A DNA stretch of 64,000 bases from Acanthornis magna (Eukaryota > Chordata > Aves > Passeriformes > Acanthizidae). Positions within the stretch are counted from its first letter, which is position 1, and each line of letters opens with the position of its first letter. A program made the position numbers and the translations under genes. The notes beneath the pieces were generated by a model. The model was not told where the DNA came from and did not search any database. It worked only from the letters and a program-made list of their open reading frames with translations. This document shows positions 13,534-24,480 of the stretch, one piece after another. The stretch covers positions 2,371,001-2,435,000 of the forward strand of contig JAWUZG010000015.1 in the NCBI GenBank assembly GCA_036785705.1, read 5' to 3'.

Positions 13534-15464
13534 ATTGTGATCTTGATTTTAGTACAAGTGTGTCTTACATTCATATTTTATATATGAGGCTGACTGGACA
13601 GTTGGTGGTAAATAGCTCTTTTTAAATCAAGTGTGAGGTGAGATCTTAGCTGAGGACACTGTACCCCCTTTAGGTGCTCAGTCTGAATTCAGCCTTGCAC
13701 CAACCAAAAATGGTGGCAATCTTTTGTCAGCTTCCTGGGCTCAGAACTTGGTGGTTTCAAACAGCAGTGTAGCATTAGTTACTTATGGGAATAGAAAAAG
13801 TGCAACAAACTCTGAATGAATTTTCACATCTTTGGGTAAACACTGACTTCTAAATTGGGGAGTATTTGGGGAGTTTTGTTCTCTATTCAGCTAATTTATG
13901 TGTCTCTTGTTCTGTGGGGCTTTTATGAATTTTGTTTAGTGAGATGTTTAATCTGGATGTGGCTGTTTCAGCACATAAACCTGGAACAAAGAGTTGGCTT
14001 GATGCTATTCTTGTTCAGGACTAATCGAAGGCAAATTTTGGCACCCCAGACTGGGGTTTGGTCTGGGGGATTTGGAGCCAGGCTCTGCACCCAGGTCTGG
14101 AACAAGCTGCTCTTGGGTAGTGCTAGGACTGTTGTATCAAGTGAATTAACCACGTGGGAAGTCTGTCTGAAGCTGGTTTAAAAAAAATACTTGAAACCTT
14201 TCCATATATTACTAAAAGCTGGGCTTTTGGATGGAAACTGTGATTATTCACGAATTTTCCCATCCATGTGTTTTGCCTGACTGTTGTGAGCCATAAGGAT
14301 ACTGTTAACACGGTATTAATTACAGGTTTTATTTCTAAAACTGCTTCTGCTCGGTACCTCTTCAGTGTGTTGGGAGAATTTGACCCCACTGTCAGTTTTC
14401 CTATCAGTAAAACAGAGATAATGATGCTTCTGTGATCAGAACAGTTACTGTAAGGCGCTTGAATATGTATAAAAACATGCTAGCTGAAAAAAGGAGCTTA
14501 AAAAAAGGTTTAGGTGTGCCTATATGTCATGTAGATAATCAGAATTTGTGCTCTTGGTTGGAGTGGGAGTGTGATAGCCACACGTTCCCATAGCAGGAGG
14601 GCTGGGAATGAGGTGAGGTGCTTTTAGAGAACTCTCTCAAATGCTATTTTCTATTAGGTGACAAAGCTGATGTGTTTTGGCACAGAGAGCCTTGCCAGGT
14701 TCCCGGTAGGGGACTGATTCTTCACACATCTTTGAGTGCACAGCCACTTAGTAACTTCCCAGGCTAAAATGTTTTCTCCCATCAAAAGCTTAGAATTTTT
14801 GTGTTGTTGGTTTTTTTTAAAATATAATTTTATTTTTTTTATTTTTTTCAAGAGACTCTGTGTAAGTGAGCTGGAAATATCACCAGTAGCTGTGACTCAA
14901 GTGAAATTCCTGCTGCTAATTACACAGGCTTTTTGCTAAAGGTAGTAAATAGAAATCATTCATGGGTCCTTAGAGGCCTCAAAATCATTCAGTATTCAGG
15001 GTAAATATATCAGGGAGCTTCATAAGAGAATAATTTTAAAACAAAGCCTGGTCAGCTCTTTAATAATTTACTGATTGTGATAGCAAGGAGAATATCTAAT
15101 AACCAGCAAGATTGGCTTTCAAGTAGAAAATAAATTAGTGTTAGAGGAGGGTTTTTTCAAAGAATCATAATTACTATTAGCGAAACATTTGGTTATCATA
15201 TCAGTCCTTGATTGCTTTACAAGCACTTACCAAGGCAAAGGCACTTTATTTGATTGTTTAGGAAGCTGCAAAGACAGATTTATTCACATGACACTTGTCT
15301 GAAATAGGGAGCTCTCAACAGCCTTAGCAAGTCCAGTCTTAAAATATTGCAAGTGGTCCACTAAAAGATTTTTGTTTCTGATGGCCACCTGTGTTCACTG
15401 GCCTGACATGGGGAAAGTATGCTCCCAAGGACTGCAACAGCTCTCCTGTGAGGTCTGGGGTTTC
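13534..15464. other. Non-coding DNA, nothing recognised
   Basis: AT-rich sequence with a T-rich tract at about 14808-14850. The open frame at 13855-14181 has no recognisable motif and no splice or promoter context that I could see. No mobile element was recognised. Confidence 0.4.
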
Positions 15465-15828
15465 CCAGTCTGAAGAAGAGAAGGCTCCAGAAGACCTGAG
15501 TCTTTTCTAGTGTCTCAGGGGGCTCCAAGAGAGCTGGAGAGGGACTTTGGACAAGGGCCTGGAGTGACAGGACAAGGGGGAATGGCTTTACACTGAAAGA
15601 GATCAGCTTCAGATCGAATACTGGGAACAAATTCTTCCCTGTGAGGGTGGGGAGGCCCTGGCTCAGGGTGCCCAGAGAAGCTGTGGCTGCCCCTGGATCC
15701 CTGGAAATTGGATGGGTGGGACTTGGGCACTCTGGGATAGTGGAAGGTGTCCCTGACCATGGTAGAGGGGGTGGCATGAGATGATCTTGAAGGTCCCTTC
15801 CAACCCAAACCATTCTGGGGTTCTGTGC
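15465..15828 (+). mobile_element. CR1 retroposon 3' fragment
   Basis: The segment follows the 3' part of avian CR1 in sense orientation. It starts with a GAAGAGAAGGCTCCAG-like block, continues through GACAAGGGGGAATGGC and TGCCCAGAGAAGCTGTGG, and ends in GGTCCCTTCCAACCCAAACC then CATTCTGGGGTTCTGTG, a decayed copy of the ATTCTRTG terminus. It is 5'-truncated, as nearly all CR1 copies are. CR1 moves by target-primed reverse transcription; this copy is a dead fragment. The minus-strand open frames across it are by-products. Confidence 0.93.
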
Positions 15829-17094
15829 CTTTGGCCAGCTGTCAGCTATTGAGCTCTTTTCCTAAGCTCAGTTTAGGATAGCTGTGGGAATTCAGTGGGG
15901 AATACAGACTTGCACAGAAAGGCAAGTCCTTGCTGTAGGAGATCTTGCATCTGCTGATGGTGCCAACGATGGCAAACCCAGATTAGTCTGTAGGAGAGCA
16001 TTAGTAGGAAAAGAGAAATGTGAGCAGTCCTTGCCTCTACCCCTCAGGCTTTGGGTCTGTTTTGGTCCAAGTGGCCACATGACTTGGCCACTGAAATGGC
16101 AGGACCAGGGTGTTGGGTGAACTTGGCCTTAGGGAAGGTTCCAGGCTCCTGAAGAGGGAAGATCAAGAACAATCCTGTGGGAAATGTAGAGGGTGAGGCC
16201 TTGCACCCCTGTGCAAGTCTGGAGGGTGTCTACAAAGGTTGAGCATTCATCTAAACACTTTTACATGGATTGTGCCATGGGATGGTCAAAGGAGAAGGGA
16301 AAGTTGAATCCAATAGTGAAGGAAGGGTCGGGAGGTGGTTTTGTATCGCACAGATCCTTTGTCCCCAACACCTCATTGGCCTGAGGAGGAGATTGCTCCT
16401 TTGTTCCCCAGGCTGATAAAGCTCTGCTGAGAGGCACTGCCTCCTCTGCTAATGACTGTTAATGACACAGCACTGAGAGCAAAATATGGCCTTAATGAAC
16501 CCTGATGAATGGCGATGTCTTAAAAAGGAATTAAGTGATATTTTTGAGGGGGGAAGCGTGAAGACACAGTAATTCTAATTACTTTTATTTTATGGCACTC
16601 TATATTTTCCAAACAACTGATAAAGTTTATGCTTGGCTATAATGCTGTAGTAAATTCCTAACAAAAAATATTTTCTATCATTATGGTAGCTTATAAATTT
16701 CTCCATAGATTTTATTAGATGAGCTTCATGAGCAATCCATTAAAAATGGGAGCGGTAGAATTTGCAAGTTTTCCATGTAGTTCACAGAAAACTTCCGTGT
16801 TTTCCTGAATGAGAGCATAATGGATGTGACTCTTCAGCCACAATTCATGGGCACATTGCAGGGGCTGGTGCTTTGCATGCTGTGCAGGAAGAAGAAAGGC
16901 TTCCACCTCCTGCCAATGCTCAGCTGCTTGCTTTATGTGGGCTCCAATTCCCTGGGTACAACTCATGAGCATAAGTGAAAAATTCATGGTTTACTGTGAG
17001 CTAATGCACATTGCCATAAATTTTAGCACAACTGGTTTGCTTTTAAAGCAATTCCTAATGTTCTAGGCCTCTTGCACTTCCTGGAGAACTTCTA
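15829..17094. other. Non-coding DNA between two CR1 fragments
   Basis: No gene is supported. The part from about 16480 to 16720 is AT-rich and repeat-free and could be a conserved non-coding element, but nothing in the sequence alone proves it. Confidence 0.4.
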
Positions 17095-17312
17095 ATCACA
17101 GAATTGTTGAGGTTGGAAAGGACCTTTAAAGAAAGATCATCAAGTCCAACCCTCAACCTAGCAGCACCACCATGTTCACACTGATCCATGTGCTCAGTGC
17201 CACATCCGCAGGTTTTCCAAATATTCGCAGGGATAGTGGTTCCATTCCAATGCTTGGCAACCCTGTCTATGTAGAAATTTTTCCTGGAATCTCTGTTCTG
17301 TCCTTCTGGGGT
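17095..17312 (-). mobile_element. CR1 retroposon fragment, antisense
   Basis: Read on the plus strand it begins with the reversed CR1 terminus (ATCACAGAATTGTTGAGG), then GTTGGAAAGGACCTTT and ATCATCAAGTCCAACCC, followed by a block equivalent to GTGCCACATCC and TTCCAATGCTTGGCAACCC. So the 3' end of the element lies at the left and the element is on the minus strand. It belongs to a subfamily different from the copies at 15.5 and 22.1 kb, judged by its AGTCCAACCCTCAACCTAGC region. The inner boundary is approximate. Confidence 0.88.
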
Positions 17313-20300
17313 GCATCCACACAGTGACAGATTCTGATTTCACCTGCAGAAGGGAATTGAAAAACTTCGTGTGTAAAGAGCTGAAGGTTTCTGGCTTTTC
17401 CTTTCTGACAAACTGTGCTTTGCAAAGTTTCACAAGTTGGAGTGGTTGAGAGAACTCTTTGACTGCCATTTTTCATTGATTAACCTAAATTGCCTACACT
17501 GATAATTTTTTTGTGAAATGTACCTTGTAGAACCTTAGCTTCCAAATCAGGATTCTGCAATTTCTGGGAGGGAAGACAGAGTGAGGCAGTAGAAGTGGCT
17601 GTGATTTGTTATACTGAACTTGATGTATTAGAGAGAAAAAAACGACTTTCAGATACGCTAGCTGGAGTTCAACTTGTCATAGCTGCTTATTCTTCCTTCT
17701 AGCCCTAAAAAAGAGAGATTTCTAAAAATTTTTAGAATTATTAATTTATTTATTTGTGCTGTTGCCTGTTCCAGAAACTGGGCTTGGAGTAATCTTTAAC
17801 TGGAATGCTCTCCTCTTCATAGCTCACAAATATAGCTGCTATTTCTAGATCCCAATAGATACAAAGATATAATATTACTTTGAGATATTTTGCTGAGGTT
17901 TCCAATTTGCAGTTGGAAATCTGTGAGTTGTCTGACTTGGGTAGCAACAAATTTATGTCTTGTTACCTGGAGGAGCTGTTCCTGTTTCTCGTGGCTGATG
18001 AAAAGGGATTTGCTTCCCCATTTAATGACAGCATCCTTTGGAAAGTAGTGCAGAATGCCTGCTTGATGATACAAAGGTAATCCAGATCCCCATTTCATGG
18101 TGTTAATTCAGGTTAATTTTATATCAAACAAAACTGGCAAGGAAGATTCCAGTGAGAAGAGCAAACAGCATCAAGTAGTTGATGAAATGTATCATGGTAC
18201 ATGATGGAACTCAGGTAAAACAGGAGTTTTTATCTGCTTAGTGCTTTGGAAAGCATGAAAAAGAATAGGATTAGTGGGAAAATATTCCATGCAGGGAAAA
18301 ATGTGCTTAAGGTCCCAGTGAGTCAGAAGGTGGCAGCAATGACACTGACATCCCTCTGTTGTGCTGTGCCTTGACAATAAGTTACAGCTGGCACGGCTGG
18401 AGTTGCAAACTTTGGATAACAGTAAGAGCTCAGAGGGATCTGAAAAATATTGAATAAAAATAAAAGGTTGGCTAAGCAATCTGCCTGTGCCCTCTCTGTT
18501 CCTCCAGAGTCAGCCATGTCCTCTCATCGAACAGCTCTGTGGCTTCCTGCAAACGCTGCACCAGCAATTCCTGGTGCTCAGAAAAGCCTCTCTGTCCCCT
18601 GCAAGGCCTGGCTGTGTCTGCAGTGCTGCTGATCTGGGCTCCCTTCTGCCTGGCTCTGATGGCTCTGTCCCTGCCATCTCAGCCTGCACAGGAGAGCTTT
18701 CCCTGCTGAGCCAAATCAGGTGTTTTCCAAAGGGAATATCCCCTCTCCCAGGGCAGGGTTCCACCCAGCCTGAGGCTGCAGCCAGCATGGAGAGCCAGGT
18801 GCTGCCCCTTCAGCACTGTGTAGTGAAGTGGAGCCAGGCAAACAAAACATTGTGTAACAGCTGTCTCTGCAGTTTTGTTCATTTTGATCTATAAATTGAG
18901 CTGCATGCAGGAAAAGTTGTGCTTTATTTTAGAAAGGTGCTTAGCAGGGTACTCTGACCCTCGTTCTATTATATGGGAAGATAAACAGTTTAAGTTTAAA
19001 ATTTGCTGCTAATGGAGAAGAATTGCTGGGCTGTTTGACATTTTCAGATTATTTTTTTGTTGCCTCCTTGCTGCACCTTTCTGTTTACTTATGTCTGTCT
19101 ATGGTGTTAATATATTGCTTTTCCATGGTGCAGCATTGTTGAGATAAACTGCTAGATCCAGGTCCTTTTGGCATTTCCCAGAAAGTGTCATTGTGTTCAT
19201 GTCTAAAGGTGAACTTGTATTTCTGAATAATTGATGGCTGGTAGTTAATTTCTTTATCTTCAGAAAGGAAGAAACTTATTAATGAGGATAATGCATGAGA
19301 GATCAATGCCAATGTGTGTGACATCGATTAATGATTTCAACTTCTAACCAGGTTTAAAAAAGCAGCTGGGCTCTGTATTTGAGCACATAATTATCTGTAA
19401 TTGTGCTGGTAACTTGGTGGGAGTAGAAAAAGAGATAATGCACCACTTAAAGGGTACAGACAACTGGGCAGAGGTCTTCTCCCTGCTACTCACTGAGCTG
19501 GCTTATTATTAGCTCCCCAGTAGTCAAGGTGATGCACAGATGTGGTGTGGGTTTATTTTTTTCTGTAGGGATGATATGTCTGTATGTGCACTTATACATA
19601 TTCATAAATATGGGTGAATCCATACAGAGAAGGAAAGCCAATGCTGGAGAGACAGTTTTGTTTTTAATAATACAAATTGTAATCAGGAGGGCAGATGGTG
19701 AAGTTGCAAATGGTATCAGGAGAATGGCCTGAGGTGTTAAATTTCCTTTCTTTAACATTCCCACATATCCATGACAACAAAGCTCAACAGATCATGTCTA
19801 GACCCAAACTCTCAGTGCACAATAGAAGGAAGTGGAAACTTTAATGTACTCTTTGAAGTTTACCGGAAACTTTCACCCGTCAATCCTGTTTCTAACAAGG
19901 ATGCTGCATGATGGGAAGCTCTGTAATGAAAGCTGTAAGTTGTGTGTATTTATTTGTAAGTACACACTTACTGCTTGCCTTGGGGGAGGAAACAGAGTTT
20001 GCTCTATTGAGCAGACAGATCTTGATGTGTATTGAATGTTTTAAAGCTGAGGTTCTCTTTAAGCCCCCATTGGTGTGTGGACTAAAGCTTTTCCTGTACC
20101 TCTAGGACTCTGCCTGTAGCCAGAGACTTGAGTGGCAGTTGTGCTTTGGGGTAAACACAAAGATGCCTTTAGAGCTGCAGAAAGATGTATCCATATCGTT
20201 CAAAAGGAGCACATGGGCTGTGGAGTACTCATTTTCAGAAGAGGAGCTGTGATGTGGATGGCAGAGGCGGCCTGGCTGTGCTCTGTGAGTCAGCTCTGTG

Positions 20301-22063
20301 TGGAGCTGTGAGATGTTGTACTCACTGCAGGGGACTGGAGGAGTTCCTCCACCTTCCCATTCCAGGGAGTAGGATTGGGTATTTATATACTAACTTTTTT
20401 GTTAAATACTTCAAATCCAGACATAGATTCAAATTCACGAGCTGATCTTATTTAATATATTTCCTTGATTAAATGCATCCGCTGTCCTGACGTGACAGTG
20501 CCTTCAGTTGTTTAGCACTTCACTTTCCTCACCCACAAATAGTACAGCTTGTCCCTGAGAAACAAAGAATTTTTTTTTTCTCATCTGACACCAAGTTTTA
20601 TGGAGTCAAGAAGCCCCAAGCAACAGGCTCAAGAAAACTTCAGAACTTATGTTAATGTTTTCTTTTTTAAGCCACTTGAGTTATTAGTAACAGCAAAATA
20701 AGCTGTGCTGTTATACCCCAGGATGGGATCAGACTTAGAATTCTTTTTTTGCCATTTTTAGAAAATAATGTCATGTAGGATATACTATCCCTGAAATGTA
20801 GAAGTCTAGCAAGACCATTTCGTAGGGGTTTTAATTCTTCATGCCTGCTTGTAAGCCACATATTATAAAAGCCTTTGTGTGTGTTACTGCTTGGTGAGCA
20901 CCAGAGTTTCAGAGTACAGCTTGTCCCTGTCTTGCTTGATAGTTTACGAACCAACATTATGGCCCTGTTTGAATTTTAGGAGTTCCCCTAGCTGTAAATG
21001 AGTTATGCTGATGGTATGTCTCTTTATTTTTAAATTACACATTCCTTATCTGTAGCATGTTTTCTCATTTCCTTTCTCCAGCCTTACAACTTCTTTTAAT
21101 AGCTGGATTTCATCCCACCACTATATATCTAGTCCTCAAAGATGCTGTTGTTGTCTGGAAGACTATTTCAATCCTTCTAGGTTACAAATATCTATTGACT
21201 TTGTCATTAACTGAAATAATTTCAGACTTTGCTATTTTGTGCTTATATCTGCCTAATTTTAGTTTATCCTGTTCTTGCTGCAGTCATCCTGCATCTTATC
21301 ATATTCTTTGTTTTCCTCTCATTTTAGAGTTCAGACAATCCTCCATGAGGTTTTAGCCTGTTTTTAATTCAGCCTAGTGTTTGCCTTTGCACTATTTGAT
21401 GTCTAAGTTGTCTGTTATCAGTCCTTTTCCCCCAGATTCTTGTAGACAATTTATTTCCAACTTTCTTCTCTATCCAGATCTTCCCTCTCACCCTTCTTCA
21501 CCTTGCTTCTGATGATGCAGGCTTCTTGGGTTGACATTTCCTCTTGGAAGAAGTATTAAACTTCTTTATTTTGTACTCCCTGAGCTCCTTGCACCTCAGT
21601 AAGTCAGGTAGTTGAACAATTTTTTTGTCATTTTGAACATGAATTCCAGGCTTGCTTCTTTTTCCTTCCTTTTATTCTGTTTATATGGAAACAACTTTAT
21701 TTAGAGGTGATTTTTAACAGCTGTTCTTTGCTGTTGTTTCATTCACTTCTTACCAGCACCATCTCTGTGTTTCAAGACTTTCTGTTGTTATTGCCCAGGC
21801 AATTTGCACTGATATAAAAATTATTCCAGTGATTTCTGACTGTCTGCTGTGCTGCTGGATCCCTTTTGCTGCCTAGCAGACTTAGTGAGGTTTTCTTGCT
21901 GTTCTGTTCTCTGCTTTCCCTTCATCTCCAGTTTTATTGTTTGTGATTGTCCTTGTGCTGAATGAAGGATACAGGTGTGCCTTAATTTCTGAAGTGATGC
22001 TGACACCTAAAGATAGGGTCACACTTCATTGATGGAAGGGGTTTTTAGGACTGGCCATAGGAT
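17313..22063. other. Non-coding DNA upstream of the CpG island
   Basis: About 4.8 kb with no gene that I can support. The frames at 18487-18894 (+) and 18510-18788 (-) overlap on opposite strands, and neither has a recognisable domain. From about 21050 to 21950 the plus strand is pyrimidine-rich (many CTT and TCC blocks), which explains the hydrophobic-looking frame at 21057-21356. Confidence 0.4.
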
Positions 22064-22221
22064 TTGGCTGCCCAGAGAAGCTGTGGTTACCCCTGGAAGT
22101 GTTCAAGGCCAGGCTGGACAGGGCTTGGAGCAACCTGGGACAGTGGAAGGTGTCCCTGCCCATGGCAGGGGTGGCACTGGATGATCTGGAAGGTTCCTTC
22201 CAACCCAAACCATTCTGTGTT
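22064..22221 (+). mobile_element. CR1 retroposon 3' fragment
   Basis: This is the last roughly 160 bases of CR1 in sense orientation: GGCTGCCCAGAGAAGCTGTGG, GTTCAAGGCCAGGCTGG, GGTGTCCCTGCCCATGGC, then CCTTCCAACCCAAACCATTC and TGTG at the terminus. It is strongly 5'-truncated and well preserved, so probably one of the younger copies in the window. Confidence 0.95.
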
Positions 22222-22371
22222 GAGATACATGGACCTCTCAAGCTCATCTCTGGCTAGGGCTGTTGAAGTGCTGAGGGAGTATCAGCTGCAGACTCATGTT
22301 GTCTCTGCTCCCAGGGTAGTGCTCTTGCTTGATCAGATGAGGATTGCAATGTGCAGTGCTTACTCTAGGGC

Positions 22372-22548
22372 CATAGAAGAGTTCAGGTTGGGAAGGACCT
22401 TTAAGATGATTGACCCGGCAGTGCCAAGCCCATGTCCCCAAGTGCCACACCCACGTGCCTTTTAAACCCCCCCAAGGCGACCTCTTCCCGTTCTTGACCC
22501 ACCGTTTCAGAGAAAACATTTTTTTTCCTAAGATCCAACCAGGCTGAG
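22372..22548 (-). mobile_element. CR1 retroposon fragment, antisense, at the CpG-island edge
   Basis: On the plus strand it opens with CATAGAAGAGTTCAGGTTGG, a decayed reversed CR1 3' end. It continues with GGAAGGACCTTTAAGATGAT, CAGTGCCAAGCCCATGTCCC and AGTGCCACACCCACG, and ends with a block resembling TTTCAGAGAAAACATTTTTT and CCTAAGATCCAACCAGGC. The element therefore lies on the minus strand. It sits 150 bases from an oppositely oriented CR1 fragment and directly abuts the CpG island. Confidence 0.85.
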
Positions 22549-22559
22549 TCTTGACGACA

Positions 22560-24480
22560 TCCCGGACCTTCAGAAACATCCACCCCGCGGTGATTTGAAG
22601 CCCCCGGAGCTGTCGCAGCGTTCGGTGCTACCCGCAGCCCGGCGGTGTCAGACACCCCTCGGTGCGGATGGGCTTGTTGCTCGGGGCTCGGGGCAGGAGC
22701 GCTGCCCGGGGCGCCCCGGGAGCGCCCGCAGCCGCCGCCGGTGCAACACCGCCCCCTTCGGGCCGCGGGGAGCCGAGCGGGCGGAGCAGAGCGGGCGTGG
22801 GTGAGGAGCAGCGGCAGCGGAGAGGGCATCGGTGCGGGAACAGGGCTCGGGTACGGCCGAAGCGCTGCGAGTAACAGCGTGCCCGGCACCAATTCCCGCT
22901 GGAGGCTGGGGCACTGCCCAGAGCCATCCCCGCTGTGCTGCTGGTGCACGGGTGCTCTGTCCGGGTGGTCATTGCTCTGCTTTTCCTGGGTGAAATCCAG
23001 CTCAAGTGACTGGTACATAGTGATCTGTTCCCTATTCAGTGCTTTGGCTTTTCCCCCCTTAAGGAGAGCCGTGCATTTTGGGTCCAGAAGTTACCTGTGG
23101 ACAGCAATTCTTACAATTGTGCCCGGAATCGTCTCCCTGCCTGTGCCCAAACCCGGGAGCGCCCAGTGCGTGGTGTGACTCGGTGCTCGACAGTGAACTC
23201 TCGAAAGTAAAGTGAATAACGATGGCAATGACTATTTTCGGCCGTGGGTGCCCGTGAGCCGCTCGCAGCAGCCGCCCCATCAGAGGCCCCCGAGCCCTGC
23301 CCTGTCTCCCTCCTCCTTGGCTCCAGCAGAGGGTCGTTTCCTCCACCCCATCCCCGCGCCGCTCCCGGCCCCAATCCCACCCCCAATCCCAGCCCTCCGT
23401 TTAACGCCAGCCCCTGCACCGCCTCGCCATCCCCGCTGGAAACAGGGCAGGAGCAGCGAACCTGGCTGTGGCTGCGCCGCGCGATGCTGTGCTCCAGCCG
23501 CTACCGCGGGGCGCTGTGCGTGCGCGCAGCCGGCCTTGAATAGGGATCCGAACCCCAAAAGCAGCCCTCCCCGCCGGCCGCGGGGGCAGCCGCTGCCCCG
23601 GGGGAGGCGGCCGGGGGTGCCCCCGGCGCGGCGGGGCAGCGGGGCCGGCTCGGGGGGCACCTCCCGCCCGCCGCTCCGGCGGCTCCGCCGAGCAGCACCG
23701 CGGCTCCGGCTGCCGGGGCCGCCGCCGCGCACGGCCACCAATGCGGGGGATAGCGGCGGGGAGGCAGCGGCTCCGCGGCAGCGGGGAGGGCAGGTGAACT
23801 CCGGGGAAGGATGACCGGCGTCGCCGCGATCGTCTTTCTCCTGCAGCTCTTGCCCAGGGCGGACGGACAGGTCTTCCCAGGTGAGTGATGCCCGCCCGGC
23901 CGCTGCTCGGCTCCGTCCCCCCGGGTGCCCCCGCCGGGGGCGGCTCTGCCTGCAGCCCGAACTCTTCGCCTCGTCGCTGCCTCCAGCCCCGCGGCCTCGC
24001 AGGGAGCTCCCGGTGCCATCCGGGGTGCGGCGGGGGATGGAGGCGCCTCGGAAGGAAGGCGCTGGCCAGCGGCAGCGAGCAGCCTCGGTCCCCGCCGGTT
24101 CCGAAGGCACCGGGGATGCTGAGGGGCTCCGCCCGGGTGTGCGGGGCTCCGCGGGGTCCCGCCGGGCAGGGGGCCGGGGGGGTTCGCTTTTCTGAAAGTT
24201 GTGCGTGGCAAGAGGTGAAAGCATCGCTTTGTTGGGGGATTCACGATAGACGAGGCGCTTTTTGGTGGCAAAGAGCGTTTGCGAGCCCAAGGCAGGAGTT
24301 GGCTCCTGCGGGATGTGCATCGCGGGGGGAGCCGCTGCCTGTCCCCTCCGGGCAGGTGAAGGGCTCTGGGCTCGGGCTGGGAAGTTCGGTGGCAGCTGTT
24401 TCACCACTTGCGTGTCCCAGCGCCAGGAACTTTCTCGGGGGCTCAGCCACTCGGATCGGCTCCTTCCCAGTTGTCACTTT
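22560..24480. promoter_or_regulatory. CpG island with promoter of the gene starting at 23811
   Basis: GC content and CpG density rise abruptly at about 22560 and fall back near 24480, in contrast to the AT-rich DNA on both sides. GC-box cores occur at 22749-22754 (CCGCCC) and 22779-22784 (GGGCGG), and a CCAAT core lies at about 23737-23741. I see no canonical TATA box at a usable distance from the start codon, which fits a dispersed CpG-island promoter. The transcription start is not determinable here, but it should lie upstream of 23811. Several 100-375-codon frames on both strands across the island reflect the scarcity of stop codons in GC-rich DNA. A divergent non-coding transcript on the minus strand would be usual for such a promoter but cannot be seen. 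Confidence 0.85.
23811..23880 (+). CDS. Coding first exon (partial): signal peptide of an unidentified secreted or membrane protein
   Basis: The ATG at 23811 has A at -3 (GGAAGGATGA), an acceptable Kozak context. It opens 23 codons plus one base. The peptide begins MTGV, has a hydrophobic core AAIVFLLQLL at residues 5-14 and then PRADG followed by QVFP. This is a typical eukaryotic signal peptide with likely cleavage after the small residues near position 19. The exon ends CCCAG directly before GTGAGTG, a full consensus donor, so the next exon starts in phase 1. Continuing past the donor gives GC-rich intron sequence without protein character. The protein is therefore predicted to enter the secretory pathway. 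The gene cannot be named from 23 residues. MAM-type receptor tyrosine phosphatases have the same plan (signal-peptide exon, phase-1 junction at a glycine, huge first intron), but many adhesion genes do too, so this is only a guess. Confidence 0.72.

Noticed and set aside
15361..15813. 150-codon minus-strand frame
   Set aside because: It is the antisense translation of a CR1 fragment.
22401..23018. 205-codon minus-strand frame
   Set aside because: It spans an antisense CR1 fragment and the GC-rich island edge; there is no domain and it reads as chance.
23501..24271. 256-codon minus-strand frame in the same island
   Set aside because: Same reasons; it is a shifted frame of the same GC-rich sequence.
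23280..24407. 375-codon minus-strand frame across the CpG island
   Set aside because: It lies in very GC-rich DNA where stops are rare, overlaps the supported first exon on the other strand, and is a low-complexity R/P/A/G-rich translation with no domain.
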